Positions 17,254-24,806 are shown, numbered from the stretch's first letter. The stretch is DNA of 42,453 nucleotides from Allorhizocola rhizosphaerae (GCF_003426775.1 NZ_QJUG01000054.1:1-42453); one strand, 5' to 3'. Translations and numbers: made by a program. Notes: generated by a model from the sequence alone, not told the origin.

Positions 17254-18100
17254 GGTTGTGGTTGTCGGTAGTGCCAACATGGATTTGGTGGTGACGGCGG
17301 AGGCGTTGCCGGCTCCGGGGGAGACGGTGCTGGGCGACAGTTTCGCGACGATTCCGGGTGGGAAGGGCGCGAATCAGGCGGTCGCGGCGGCCAAGGCCGG
17401 TGGGCGGTGCGCGTTTGTGGGCGCGGTCGGGCAGGACGTGTTTGGGAAGGCGTTGCGCGACCACCTGATCGATGCCGGGGTCGATGTGGCTCGGCTGAGG
17501 ACTGTGCCCGGCCCGTCAGGTGTGGCGCTGATCGCGGTCGACGCCAACGCGGAGAACTTGATTGTGGTCGCGCCCGGCGCCAATGCCACGCTCACCCGCC
17601 TGGACGTGCAGGATCGCATGGTCATCGAGGCTGCGGATGTGCTGCTGTGCCAGCTGGAGATTCCACTCCCGACGGTCGCACAGGCCGCCACCGCGGCCCG
17701 TTCGGCGGGCACGATCGTGATGCTCAACGCCGCACCGGCCCGGCCGCTGCCGCCCGAATTGCTTGCCGCGGTCGACGTGCTCATCGTGAATGAGCATGAG
17801 GCGGCGTCGATGCCCGGCATCCTGGAGACGGTGCCGCACGTGGTCATGACGTTGGGTGCGCGCGGTGCCGCCTATTACTCCCGCACGGGCGCGGGCATCA
17901 CCGTGCCCGCGCCTCGCGTGCCGGCCGTGGACACGACGGGTGCCGGTGACGCGTTCGCGGGAGCGCTCGCCGTCGCCTGGGCGGAGGGCCGGAAGATCGT
18001 GCAAGCGCTGCATCGGGCGTGTGCCGCCGGTGCGCTGTCCACGATGAAGCGAGGGGCGTCACCGCCCACCCGCGAGGAGATCGAGGCGGCGATCCGATGA
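17246..18100 (+). CDS. rbsK: PfkB family carbohydrate kinase, ribokinase-like
   Basis: A 284-residue sugar kinase. PfkB signature 1 is GGKGANQAVAAAKAGG (about residues 33-48). Signature 2 is DTTGAGDAFAGALAVA (about residue 229), containing the anion hole and the catalytic Asp. The N-terminal VVVVGSANMDLVV closely matches ribokinases, so phosphorylation of D-ribose at O5 is the best guess; a related ketose or nucleoside is possible. The start is TTG 17246, with GGAGGG 5 nt upstream. Directly downstream of two ARH proteins, it would trap a released ribosyl sugar. It overlaps the next gene by ATGA. Confidence 0.9.
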   Translation: MSRVVVVGSANMDLVVTAEALPAPGETVLGDSFATIPGGKGANQAVAAAKAGGRCAFVGAVGQDVFGKALRDHLIDAGVDVARLRTVPGPSGVALIAVDANAENLIVVAPGANATLTRLDVQDRMVIEAADVLLCQLEIPLPTVAQAATAARSAGTIVMLNAAPARPLPPELLAAVDVLIVNEHEAASMPGILETVPHVVMTLGARGAAYYSRTGAGITVPAPRVPAVDTTGAGDAFAGALAVAWAEGRKIVQALHRACAAGALSTMKRGASPPTREEIEAAIR

Positions 18101-19962
18101 ATCCCTATGTGCCACGGCCGATCGACCTGCCGACGCCGTTGCCGCTCGTGCCGGGCGCCGATCTGTCCGCATTGGACGAGGCGAAAGTCTTTGCTGCACC
18201 CGACAATCCCGCTGACTGGCCTCTGTGGAGGGACCAGCTGGCGCGTTGGCGGGCCGAGGCACGCGACCGGATCGCCTACGACGGATCGCACTACGACTCC
18301 ATCCCGTTGGACTGCTTCACCATCTGCTTGGCGTGGCTGTGGGACGAGACACTCTACGACCACCGGCGCAAAGTGTTCACTGTGGACAGCTTCCTGGACG
18401 CGGCCGACCGTGACTTCGGTGGGTTCGACGGCGTTGTGCTCTGGCACGCGTACCCGGTGATAGGAATCGACAGCCGGAATCAATTCGATTTCTATCATGA
18501 GGTACCAGATCTGCCCGCAGTGGTGGAGGCCTTCCAGCGCAGGGGTGTTCGGGTCTTTGTGGACTACAACCCGTGGGACACCCTGCCCGGCGGGCCGCAC
18601 GCCGAAGAGCTCGCCAAGCTGGTCGAACAGCTCGGTGTGGACGGCGTCTTCCTCGACACGCTCAAGGAGAGCGATCTGCGGGGTGCACTTCCGGAGCGGG
18701 TCGTGCTGGAGGGCGAATCGCGCGTTCCGCTGGCCCGCGTCGGGGACCATGCGATGTCGTGGGCACAGTGGTTTGCCGACTCGGCGGTGCCGGGTGTGTT
18801 GCGCGCCAAGTGGTTCGAGCGGCGGCACATGATGCACCACACGCGCCGCTGGCACCGCGACCATCTTGAGGAGTTGCACTCGGCGTGGCTCAACGGGTGC
18901 GGCATGCTCGTGTGGGAGAGCGTTTTCGGGGTGTGGGTGGGCTGGAACGAGCGCGACCGGTCGGTGCTGCGGGCGATGCGCCGCGTGCAGAAGGCCTATC
19001 CGGAGTGGCTGCGATCGGAATCGTGGACGCCGTTATCCGGTACCGGAGAAAAGGTCTTCTCTTCTCGATGGGTCCACAATGGCCTTCCGCTTTGGACTGT
19101 CGTGAATCGACATTCCGATGTGTATGACGGGCCTTGGCTGATCACCGAGGACGTGCCCGGACGGCACTGGGTCGATCCGGCCGCCGGGATCGCGCTGACT
19201 GTGACCGCGTTGGGCGGTGGCTTCGTGGAGATCGGTGGCCGGATTCCGGCGGGGGGCGTGGCCGCCGTGTTTCCAGCGCTGGAGCCGATTTCTCCGGAAC
19301 GGATCGAGCTTGGTGATCCAGCATTTCCGGCGCGCATGGCGGTGCGAAGGCCGACGCCCGTCGTGCGTAGGTCTGAAGTGCCGCAAGGGATGGTAGCCGT
19401 TGAGGGTGGAAGATTCGAACTGACGGTGGAGTACAGGCAGCGCGAAACCGGGCTGTATGGCGAGACTCCGTATGTCGACGAGTGGAAGCCGTTGCCACCG
19501 AGGCTGCACAACCGGGCGACGATGCGGCGCACGGTCGAGATTGGACGGTTTGCCATCGGTGTGCGCGAAGTGACGAACGCGCAGTATCGCGAGTTTGATC
19601 CCGGCCACCTTGGTGAGGATGATGCGCCCGCAACGGGTGTCGACCTGGAGGATGCGCGTGCCTACGCGCGCTGGGCCGGGATGCGGCTGCCGACGGAGGA
19701 TGAGTGGCAGATCGCGTTCGGGGCGGGTCTGGTCAGCCGAGCCAAACCTCACGTGTGGAACCTCACCGAGAGCGAACACTCCGATGGGCGCACCCGGTTC
19801 TGTATTGTCAAGGGCGGCAGCGAATTTCGGGCCAGTGGGTCGGAGTGGTACTTCGACGGGGGCCCGCAAGCGCCTTGTGTGTCCGCAAAGTTACTCCTAC
19901 TCGGAGCGGGCCTGACCCGCTCGCCCTCCATCGGTTTCCGCTGTGCAATAGATCTGGAGTGA
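18097..19962 (+). CDS. TIM-barrel glycosidase-like / FGE-sulfatase-domain fusion
   Basis: A 621-residue two-part protein without a signal peptide. Residues about 60-400 look like a glycoside-hydrolase-type barrel: FDGVVLWHAYP, GVRVFVDYNPWDT, GVDGVFLDTL and MLVWESVFGVWVGW carry candidate acidic catalytic residues. Residues about 428-621 form an FGE-sulfatase/SUMF1-like domain (GMVAVEGGRFEL; FAIGVREVTNAQYREFD; AYARWAGMRLPTEDEWQIAF; VKGGSEFR; IGFRCAID). The paired catalytic cysteines of true formylglycine-generating enzymes are not seen, so sulfatase activation is unlikely. Its role is unknown, perhaps intracellular glycoside cleavage. ATG 18097 overlaps the kinase stop. Confidence 0.75.
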   Translation: MNPYVPRPIDLPTPLPLVPGADLSALDEAKVFAAPDNPADWPLWRDQLARWRAEARDRIAYDGSHYDSIPLDCFTICLAWLWDETLYDHRRKVFTVDSFLDAADRDFGGFDGVVLWHAYPVIGIDSRNQFDFYHEVPDLPAVVEAFQRRGVRVFVDYNPWDTLPGGPHAEELAKLVEQLGVDGVFLDTLKESDLRGALPERVVLEGESRVPLARVGDHAMSWAQWFADSAVPGVLRAKWFERRHMMHHTRRWHRDHLEELHSAWLNGCGMLVWESVFGVWVGWNERDRSVLRAMRRVQKAYPEWLRSESWTPLSGTGEKVFSSRWVHNGLPLWTVVNRHSDVYDGPWLITEDVPGRHWVDPAAGIALTVTALGGGFVEIGGRIPAGGVAAVFPALEPISPERIELGDPAFPARMAVRRPTPVVRRSEVPQGMVAVEGGRFELTVEYRQRETGLYGETPYVDEWKPLPPRLHNRATMRRTVEIGRFAIGVREVTNAQYREFDPGHLGEDDAPATGVDLEDARAYARWAGMRLPTEDEWQIAFGAGLVSRAKPHVWNLTESEHSDGRTRFCIVKGGSEFRASGSEWYFDGGPQAPCVSAKLLLLGAGLTRSPSIGFRCAIDLE

Positions 19963-19964
19963 GC

Positions 19965-21809
19965 ATGAGGTGGTTCGCTGCCACGGTCGTGGCGCTGGCT
20001 TTGGTCGCCGTGCTGCCGGGCGCGGCTCCGGCGAAGCGGGTGCAGGAGGGCACGCTGCACGCGACGCAGACCTACAACGTTTATCTGCCGCATGGGTATG
20101 AGCGCGGAGACCAGCGCTATCCCGTGCTCTATCTGCTGCACGGGCGGGGCGACACCATGCAGGCGTGGACGCAGGTGAAGTCCGATCTCGACGCGCTCAT
20201 CGCGAAGGGCACGGTGCCGGCGGTCATCGCGGTCATGCCGGACGCGCCGTGGAGCGAGCGTGGCAACTACTACGTGGACTCGCAGCACGTCGACGGGTTC
20301 GCCGTGGAGACCGCGCTGACCCGCGATCTGGTCGCGCACGTCGACGCCACCTATCGGACGGCGGCCCACCGGCAGGCCCGGCTCATCGGCGGTTATTCGA
20401 TGGGCGGGTTCGGCGCGATCCGATACGCGCTGGCCCACCCGGACCTGTTCGCCCATGCGCTGGTGCTGAGCCCGGCTGTGTATACGCCACAACCACCGGC
20501 CGACTCGTCGGCGCGCGGGTTCGGGGCGTTCGGCAACGGCGACGTGCTGTTCGACGAGGCGGTCTATGCGCGGCTCAACTACCCCGCGCTGCTGTCGCAA
20601 GTGGACGATGACCTGCCGGTGCGCCTGTTCATCGCGGTGGGCGACGACGAGTGGGCCGGGCCGGAGCCGCAGCACGACCTGGACTTCGAGGCGGCCAAGT
20701 TATACAACGCGGTCCGGCGGGTGCCGGGCATCGCCGCGCAGTTCCGCGTGCTCGACGGCGGGCATGACTGGAGCGTGTGGCGGGCCGGGTTCGCCGAAGG
20801 CCTGAGTCACCTGGGACGGACGTTGAGCATCACCCCGCCGATGGGGTTGCCGGGCGCGCTTTACGGCAGCCCGACGGCCAACCGGGCCGGGGGAGTCGCC
20901 GCCCACCCGGACGGGTCCGTCACGCTCGCGCTGGGTGGGCAGGACGCGGTGGTCAAACGCGTGGGCGGCTGGACGGTCACGTTCGGCGCGGACGGGGTGG
21001 CCGACCGGCTCTACGGCGTGGTGGCCCTGCCCGACGGCGGGGTCGTCACGGGCGGATACAGCGGGCGCGACATGCTCCTGGCGCGGGTGTCGGCGACCGG
21101 TGAAGTTCTGTGGCGCAAGACGTTTGGGGATCCGGCGCAGCCGGACCGGATCTATGGGCTGACCGCGGTGCCGGGTGGCGACGGCGTTTACGTCACCGGT
21201 TACACGGGGTCGGAGAAGCAGGTCGTGCTGGCGCGGGTGGCAGGCAGCGGCGAGATCGTGTGGCAGACGACGTTTGGTGAGGCCACGAGCGAAGACAAGG
21301 GGTTCGCGGTCGCGGCAACAGCGAGCGAGGTCTACGTGGTGGGCACGTTCGGGATCGCGGCGTACGCGCCTGATGGGGCGCGGCGGTGGGCCGCGCCCGG
21401 CGGCATGCTCGCCGGGGTGGCGATCGATGGGTCCGGGCGGGCCGTGGCGACCGGCGCGGATCTCACGACGATCGCCTACGACGCGAGCGGCAAGGAGGTG
21501 TGGCGCGCGGCGTTGGGCCGGGGGACCGGGGCCGACGTCGTGGCGCTGCCCGATGGCGGCGTGGCGGTGGCCGGGTTCAGCGACGCGGTGTGGACCGTGC
21601 CGGCGGGCGCCCACGACGTGGTGGTGATCCGGCTCGACCGGCGCGGGCGGCAGACATCGGTGCTGCAGTTCGGCACGGGGCGGGCCGACGGCGCCGACGC
21701 GTTCAGCGAGGAAAACCTATACGCGGCCTACTCCAGCATCGGCAGGCTGCTCGTGACCGGGCTTTCGGGCGACGGCGACGTGTTCTTCGGCGAGGTGGGG
21801 TTGCCGTGA
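19965..21809 (+). CDS. secreted esterase with C-terminal beta-propeller-like domain
   Basis: A 614-residue exported protein. The Sec signal peptide (about 1-24) ends AAPA before KRVQEG. Residues about 35-285 are an alpha/beta-hydrolase of the esterase-D/feruloyl-esterase/Ag85 type: YPVLYLLHGRGDTMQAW, the nucleophile elbow GGYSMGGFGA (Ser about 146), and the catalytic His in LDGGHDWSVW (about 267). Residues about 295-614 carry repeats of the type LPDGGVVTGGYSG...LARV, resembling PQQ-like/delta-60 propeller blades. Start ATG 19965 lies 2 nt after the preceding stop. It may deacylate a glycoside before uptake by the ABC importer in the same operon (inference). Confidence 0.85.
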   Translation: MRWFAATVVALALVAVLPGAAPAKRVQEGTLHATQTYNVYLPHGYERGDQRYPVLYLLHGRGDTMQAWTQVKSDLDALIAKGTVPAVIAVMPDAPWSERGNYYVDSQHVDGFAVETALTRDLVAHVDATYRTAAHRQARLIGGYSMGGFGAIRYALAHPDLFAHALVLSPAVYTPQPPADSSARGFGAFGNGDVLFDEAVYARLNYPALLSQVDDDLPVRLFIAVGDDEWAGPEPQHDLDFEAAKLYNAVRRVPGIAAQFRVLDGGHDWSVWRAGFAEGLSHLGRTLSITPPMGLPGALYGSPTANRAGGVAAHPDGSVTLALGGQDAVVKRVGGWTVTFGADGVADRLYGVVALPDGGVVTGGYSGRDMLLARVSATGEVLWRKTFGDPAQPDRIYGLTAVPGGDGVYVTGYTGSEKQVVLARVAGSGEIVWQTTFGEATSEDKGFAVAATASEVYVVGTFGIAAYAPDGARRWAAPGGMLAGVAIDGSGRAVATGADLTTIAYDASGKEVWRAALGRGTGADVVALPDGGVAVAGFSDAVWTVPAGAHDVVVIRLDRRGRQTSVLQFGTGRADGADAFSEENLYAAYSSIGRLLVTGLSGDGDVFFGEVGLP

Positions 21810-21853
21810 CGCCATGGGGATGTGCCGCCGTGCCGAGTGGGGTTGGGGTGTGA
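21806..21853 (+). CDS. 15-residue bridging mini-ORF before the CoA-transferase
   Basis: GTG 21806 overlaps the esterase stop (GTGA). After 15 codons the TGA (21851-21853) overlaps the CoA-transferase ATG in a TGATG junction. It exactly spans the 43-nt gap, so translational coupling is the likeliest role if it is translated. Confidence 0.3.
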   Translation: MTPWGCAAVPSGVGV

Positions 21854-23031
21854 TGAAGCCGTTAGAGGGTGTGCGAGTGCTGGAGCTGGCGACCATCTTC
21901 GCCGGGCCGATGGCGGGCGCGTTCCTGGGCGACTTCGGCGCCGACGTTATCAAGCTTGAACACCCGGCCAAGCCCGACCCGGCGCGCTGGCACGGACCGG
22001 CCAAGGACGGCATCGGGCTGTGGTGGAAGGTGTTGGGGCGCAACAAACGCACGGCGACGCTCAACCTGTCCCACCCGGACGGTGCGGCCCTGCTGCTTCG
22101 CTTGGCCGCCGAGACCGATGTGCTGATCGAGAATTTCCGCCCGGGGACGTTGGAGCGCTGGGGCGTCGGGCCAAGCGAGCTGCACGCGGCCAACCCGGGC
22201 CTGGTGATCGCGCGGATCTCGGGGTTCGGCCAGTTCGGGCCCTACGCTTCGCGGCCCGGATTCGGCACGCTGGCCGAGGCGATGAGCGGGTTCGCCACGG
22301 CCACCGGCGAGCCGGACGGTCCGCCGACCCTGCCCCCGTTCGGGCTTGCCGACTCGATCAGCGGGCTGGCCACGGCATACGCCGTCATGCTCGCACTGAC
22401 CGCCCGTTCGCGCGGCGGGTCCGGCCAGGTGATCGATCTGGCCATCATCGAGCCCATCATGGCCATGCTCGGTCCGCAGATCACGTGGCTCGATCAGCTC
22501 GGCTACGTCCAGCCGCGGCTGGGCAACCGGTCCAACAACAACGCGCCGCGCAATACCTATCGGTGCGCGGACGGGCGATGGGTGGCCGTGTCGACCAGCT
22601 CGCACAGCATCGCCGAGCGGGTGATGCGGTTGGTCGGGCGGCCGGAGGTGATCGCGGAGCCGTGGTTTGCCAGCGGTTCCGGGCGGGCGGCACACGGCGA
22701 GCTGCTCGACAAGGCCGTGGCCGACTGGATCGGCGTGCGGGGGCGCGACGAGGTGATCGCGGCGTTCGAGCGGGCGCAGGCGGCCATCGCACCCGTCTAC
22801 GACGTGCGCGACATCGTGGCCGACCCGCAATATCAGGCGCTTTCGACCGTGATCGAGGTGCACGATGACGACTTCGGCTCGGTGAAGATGCAAAACATCC
22901 CGTTCCGGATGTCGGCCACGCCCGGCGAGATCCGGTTCGCGGGGCGGGCGCATGGGCAGGATACCGCCGAGGTGTTCGGATTCCTCGGACCGTCCGAATT
23001 GGACGACCTGCGGGAGAGGGGAGTCATCTGA
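21853..23031 (+). CDS. CaiB/BaiF family III CoA-transferase
   Basis: A 392-residue family III CoA-transferase, moving CoA between carboxylic acids through an aspartyl anhydride. Visible hallmarks are the N-terminal LEGVRVLELATIFAGPMAG, the CoA-binding DVLIENFRPGTLERWG, and the conserved region GLADSISGLATAYAV, which contains the expected catalytic Asp. The substrate acid is unknown. ATG 21853 is chosen (GTG 21850 directly before it is an alternative). Together with the CitE-like lyase downstream it could activate and cleave a hydroxy-dicarboxylic acid such as a citramalate- or malate-like compound. Its presence at the end of a sugar-uptake operon is notable. Confidence 0.92.
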   Translation: MKPLEGVRVLELATIFAGPMAGAFLGDFGADVIKLEHPAKPDPARWHGPAKDGIGLWWKVLGRNKRTATLNLSHPDGAALLLRLAAETDVLIENFRPGTLERWGVGPSELHAANPGLVIARISGFGQFGPYASRPGFGTLAEAMSGFATATGEPDGPPTLPPFGLADSISGLATAYAVMLALTARSRGGSGQVIDLAIIEPIMAMLGPQITWLDQLGYVQPRLGNRSNNNAPRNTYRCADGRWVAVSTSSHSIAERVMRLVGRPEVIAEPWFASGSGRAAHGELLDKAVADWIGVRGRDEVIAAFERAQAAIAPVYDVRDIVADPQYQALSTVIEVHDDDFGSVKMQNIPFRMSATPGEIRFAGRAHGQDTAEVFGFLGPSELDDLRERGVI

Positions 23032-23141
23032 TGGTGTTCGGGTGGCGTGACACGAGCGGCGGTCCGGAGCCGGCGGCACCCGGGGATCGCGCTTTGCGCG
23101 GGTCCGGTGACGCGGTTGTCGCCGGAGCGGGGGGCGGCTGA
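23031..23141 (+). CDS. 36-residue bridging mini-ORF between CaiB-like and CitE-like genes
   Basis: ATG 23031 overlaps the CoA-transferase TGA (TGATG). The frame runs exactly to TGA 23139-23141, which overlaps the CitE-like ATG 23141 (TGATG again). It encodes a Gly/Ala-rich peptide starting MVFGWRDTSGG with no known domain. It may be a coupling ORF or a scar of a deleted gene; CoA-transferase/lyase pairs are often separated by a MaoC-type hydratase gene. Confidence 0.4.
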   Translation: MVFGWRDTSGGPEPAAPGDRALRGSGDAVVAGAGGG

Positions 23142-23935
23142 TGTTGCTCACCTGGCTTTATGTGCCCGGCGACCGGCCCGAGCGGTTCGCCAAGGCCGTC
23201 GCGTCCGGTGCCGACGCGGTGATACTCGATCTCGAAGACGGTGTGCCCTCGGGGCGCAAGGCCTACGCCCGGGATGCGGTGCGCGAATTCCTGTCCGACG
23301 CTTGCGACGTGCCGGCCTTCGTGCGGATCAACACCCTCGACGACCTGTTCACCGCGCCAGGCGTGGCAGGGTGGCGGCTGCCCAAGGTCGAGTCGCGGGC
23401 GCAGGTGCTCGCGGCCGCCGCCCTCACCGACGCGCCGCTGCACTGCCTGATCGAGTCGGCGTTCGGGCTGGAGGTGGTGCTCGACATCGCGCGGGTCGCG
23501 GGCGTCGGTGCGATCGGGCTTGGGGAAGAAGACTTGCGCTCAGACCTCGGCCTCGTGGGCGACGAAGGTCTGCTGTGGGCGCGCAGCCGCATCGTCGTGG
23601 CGGCCCGCGCGGCGGGCCTGCCTCCGCCCGCTATGTCCGTCTACAGTGATCTGTCCGATCTCGACGGTCTGCGGGCAAGCTGTGCGCAGGGGCGGCGGCA
23701 CGGATTCCTCGGCCGGACGGCATTGCACCCCAAGCAACTCCCGGCCATCGTCGACGGCTTCCGCCCACCGGCCGAGGAGGTGAGCCGTGCGCAGGCTCTG
23801 CTCGCATCGGTGACGGAAGACTCCGGCGCACTGGTCCTGCCCGACGGCCGCTTCGCCGACCGTGCCCTCGTCGCCGCCGCGCAGCGGGTGGTCGAGCTGG
23901 ACGCCCACTGCCAAGCGGCGGTCCGCGCGGGTTGA
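23141..23935 (+). CDS. HpcH/HpaI aldolase / citrate lyase beta (CitE-like) protein
   Basis: A 264-residue class II aldolase-fold enzyme acting on acyl-CoA thioesters. The N-terminal TWLYVPGDRPERFAKAVASG and DAVILDLEDGVP hold the Mg-binding acidic residue region. VKVESRAQ-like PKVESRAQVLA and LIESAFGLEVV provide the other metal-ligand Glu, and GRTALHPKQL is a hallmark of CitE-like proteins. Likely reactions are cleavage of malyl-, citramalyl- or beta-methylmalyl-CoA-type substrates. A stand-alone CitE without citrate lyase alpha/gamma supports the CoA-thioester role. It is the last gene of the lacI-2 operon. Its 3' end is tandemly duplicated downstream. Confidence 0.9.
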   Translation: MLLTWLYVPGDRPERFAKAVASGADAVILDLEDGVPSGRKAYARDAVREFLSDACDVPAFVRINTLDDLFTAPGVAGWRLPKVESRAQVLAAAALTDAPLHCLIESAFGLEVVLDIARVAGVGAIGLGEEDLRSDLGLVGDEGLLWARSRIVVAARAAGLPPPAMSVYSDLSDLDGLRASCAQGRRHGFLGRTALHPKQLPAIVDGFRPPAEEVSRAQALLASVTEDSGALVLPDGRFADRALVAAAQRVVELDAHCQAAVRAG

Positions 23936-24045
23936 CCGTGTTTGGCTGATGCGGCGCAGCGGGTGGTCGAGGTGGGTGCCCCCCGCCTGGCGGCGGTCCG
24001 CGCGGGTTGACCGTGTTTGGCTGATGCGGCGTAGCGGGTGGGTGC
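23879..24045 (+). repeat. 75-bp tandem repeat of the citE-like 3' end
   Basis: Copies start at 23879, 23954 and 24029 (the third is partial). Each has GCGCAGCGGGTGG (GCGTAGCGGGTGG in the third), and the first two continue to GCGGTCCGCGCGGGTTGACC and GTGTTTGGCTGATG. Only the first copy is coding: its TGA ends the protein. The rest lies between citE-like and the regulator gene. Confidence 0.9.
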
Positions 24046-24073
24046 GCCGGGGGTCTACTGCCGAGCTCGCCGG

Positions 24074-24089
24074 GTTCGCCTTGAGCGAA
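24074..24089. promoter_or_regulatory. ClgR-box-like site upstream of the regulator gene
   Basis: GTTCGC-CTTGA-GCGAA matches the published Streptomyces ClgR motif as I recall it (GTTCGC-5N-GCG), and the TTCGC/GCGAA arms are perfectly inverted. It lies about 70 bp before the ATG of the ClgR/PopR-like gene, suggesting autoregulation or control by a genuine ClgR elsewhere. Confidence 0.6.
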
Positions 24090-24159
24090 AGGGCTGCCCC
24101 TGCGTGCCGGTTAACCGCTATACAGGACGAAGCTAAGTCGTGCGCGATGAGAGGACATC

Positions 24160-24591
24160 ATGGCGGATCCGGTGATACCGGCCGCCCCCGAGTGGGGCAG
24201 GGGTCGGCGCACGCGAGCATTGTTGCGCTCGGTGCTGGGCGAGGCGCTGCGCCAGGAGCGGCTTGAGCAGGGGCGCACACTGGCCGACGTGGCGATGGCC
24301 GCGAGGATTTCGCTGCCCTACCTGTCCGAGGTGGAGCGTGGGCGCAAGGAGGTCTCGTCGGAGGTCCTGGCCGCGCTCTGCGACGCGTTGGGCATCGACC
24401 TGTCCGATCTGCTGGTCGCCGTCGTCCTTCACCTCAACGGTGAAAGCGTGGCCGGCGAGAGCATTGTGGCATCGCTGGCCGTGGGCCGCCGCGTGGCCGT
24501 TGACGGGCTGGGCACGGCGGCCGGCAACGGTCCCGGCGTGGTGGCGCCGCCGATGCGCCGCCGCGGCGACGCGTATGCGTTGGCTGCCTGA
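24160..24591 (+). CDS. ClgR/PopR-like XRE regulator with ssrA-like C-terminus
   Basis: A 143-residue regulator. The Cro/CI helix-turn-helix at about residues 34-85 ([20 protein letters not shown] and [20 protein letters not shown]) closely resembles ClgR and PopR, the actinobacterial activators of clp genes. The C-terminus ends AYALAA, identical in its last five residues (YALAA) to the ssrA degradation tag. Streptomyces ClgR and PopR are ClpP substrates through their terminal alanines (established). It converges on a clpP pair and has a ClgR-type box upstream. ATG 24160 follows GAGAGGA at good spacing. The variable middle (about 95-130) is Gly/Ala-rich. PopR rather than housekeeping ClgR is favoured by position and by the operator at 26119. 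Confidence 0.88.
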   Translation: MADPVIPAAPEWGRGRRTRALLRSVLGEALRQERLEQGRTLADVAMAARISLPYLSEVERGRKEVSSEVLAALCDALGIDLSDLLVAVVLHLNGESVAGESIVASLAVGRRVAVDGLGTAAGNGPGVVAPPMRRRGDAYALAA

Positions 24592-24687
24592 GCCGGCCGG
24601 TCGTGTGTAGCGGTGTGGTGGTGCTGCCGCGGGGACGCGGGTGTGTGGCTGTTTGAGCCGGCTGGCCGTGTGTGGCGGTGTCGTGAA
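24557..24687 (+). repeat. 65-bp tandem duplication of the regulator's 3' end
   Basis: Copy 1 (24557-24622) covers the last codons and stop of the ClgR/PopR-like gene. Copy 2 (24623-24687) repeats it with substitutions: CCGCGG, TGGCT, TGAGCCGG, CCG/T GTGTGT and GCGGTGT are shared at an offset of 65-66. Copy 2 is non-coding. Confidence 0.75.
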
Positions 24688-24721
24688 GGTTGCCGCATCA
24701 AAAGGGTCGGATGAACTGTCG

Positions 24722-24772
24722 CGCGGGCTACATCTCTGCACCGGTAACTCGGCGCCGAGATGCAGCCCCGCG
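24722..24772. terminator. hairpin between convergent regulator and clpP genes
   Basis: GGGCTACATCTC (24725-24736) pairs with GAGATGCAGCCC (24757-24768) with one mismatch around a 20-nt loop, and the stem extends by GCG/CGC beyond a bulge. It lies 25 nt past the clpP stop (minus strand) and past the regulator stop (plus strand), so it may terminate both. A short T-run (CTTTTG) follows on the minus side. Confidence 0.6.
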
Positions 24773-24784
24773 AAGAACTTCAAC

Positions 24785-24806
24785 GGCCGCCGGGTGTCAG
24801 GCGGCC
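24785..24806. terminator. second hairpin, overlapping the clpP stop
   Basis: GGCCGCC (24785-24791) and GGCGGCC (24800-24806) form a perfect 7-bp stem with an 8-nt loop across the stop codon of the downstream clpP gene. It may protect the mRNA 3' end or assist termination. Confidence 0.4.

Noticed and set aside
18097-19962. Sulfatase-activating formylglycine-generating enzyme
   Set aside because: The paired catalytic cysteines are missing and there is no sulfatase gene in the window.
6619-24687. Assembly error as cause of the repeats
   Set aside because: Copies differ by several substitutions and small indels, so they are diverged real duplications rather than collapsed reads.
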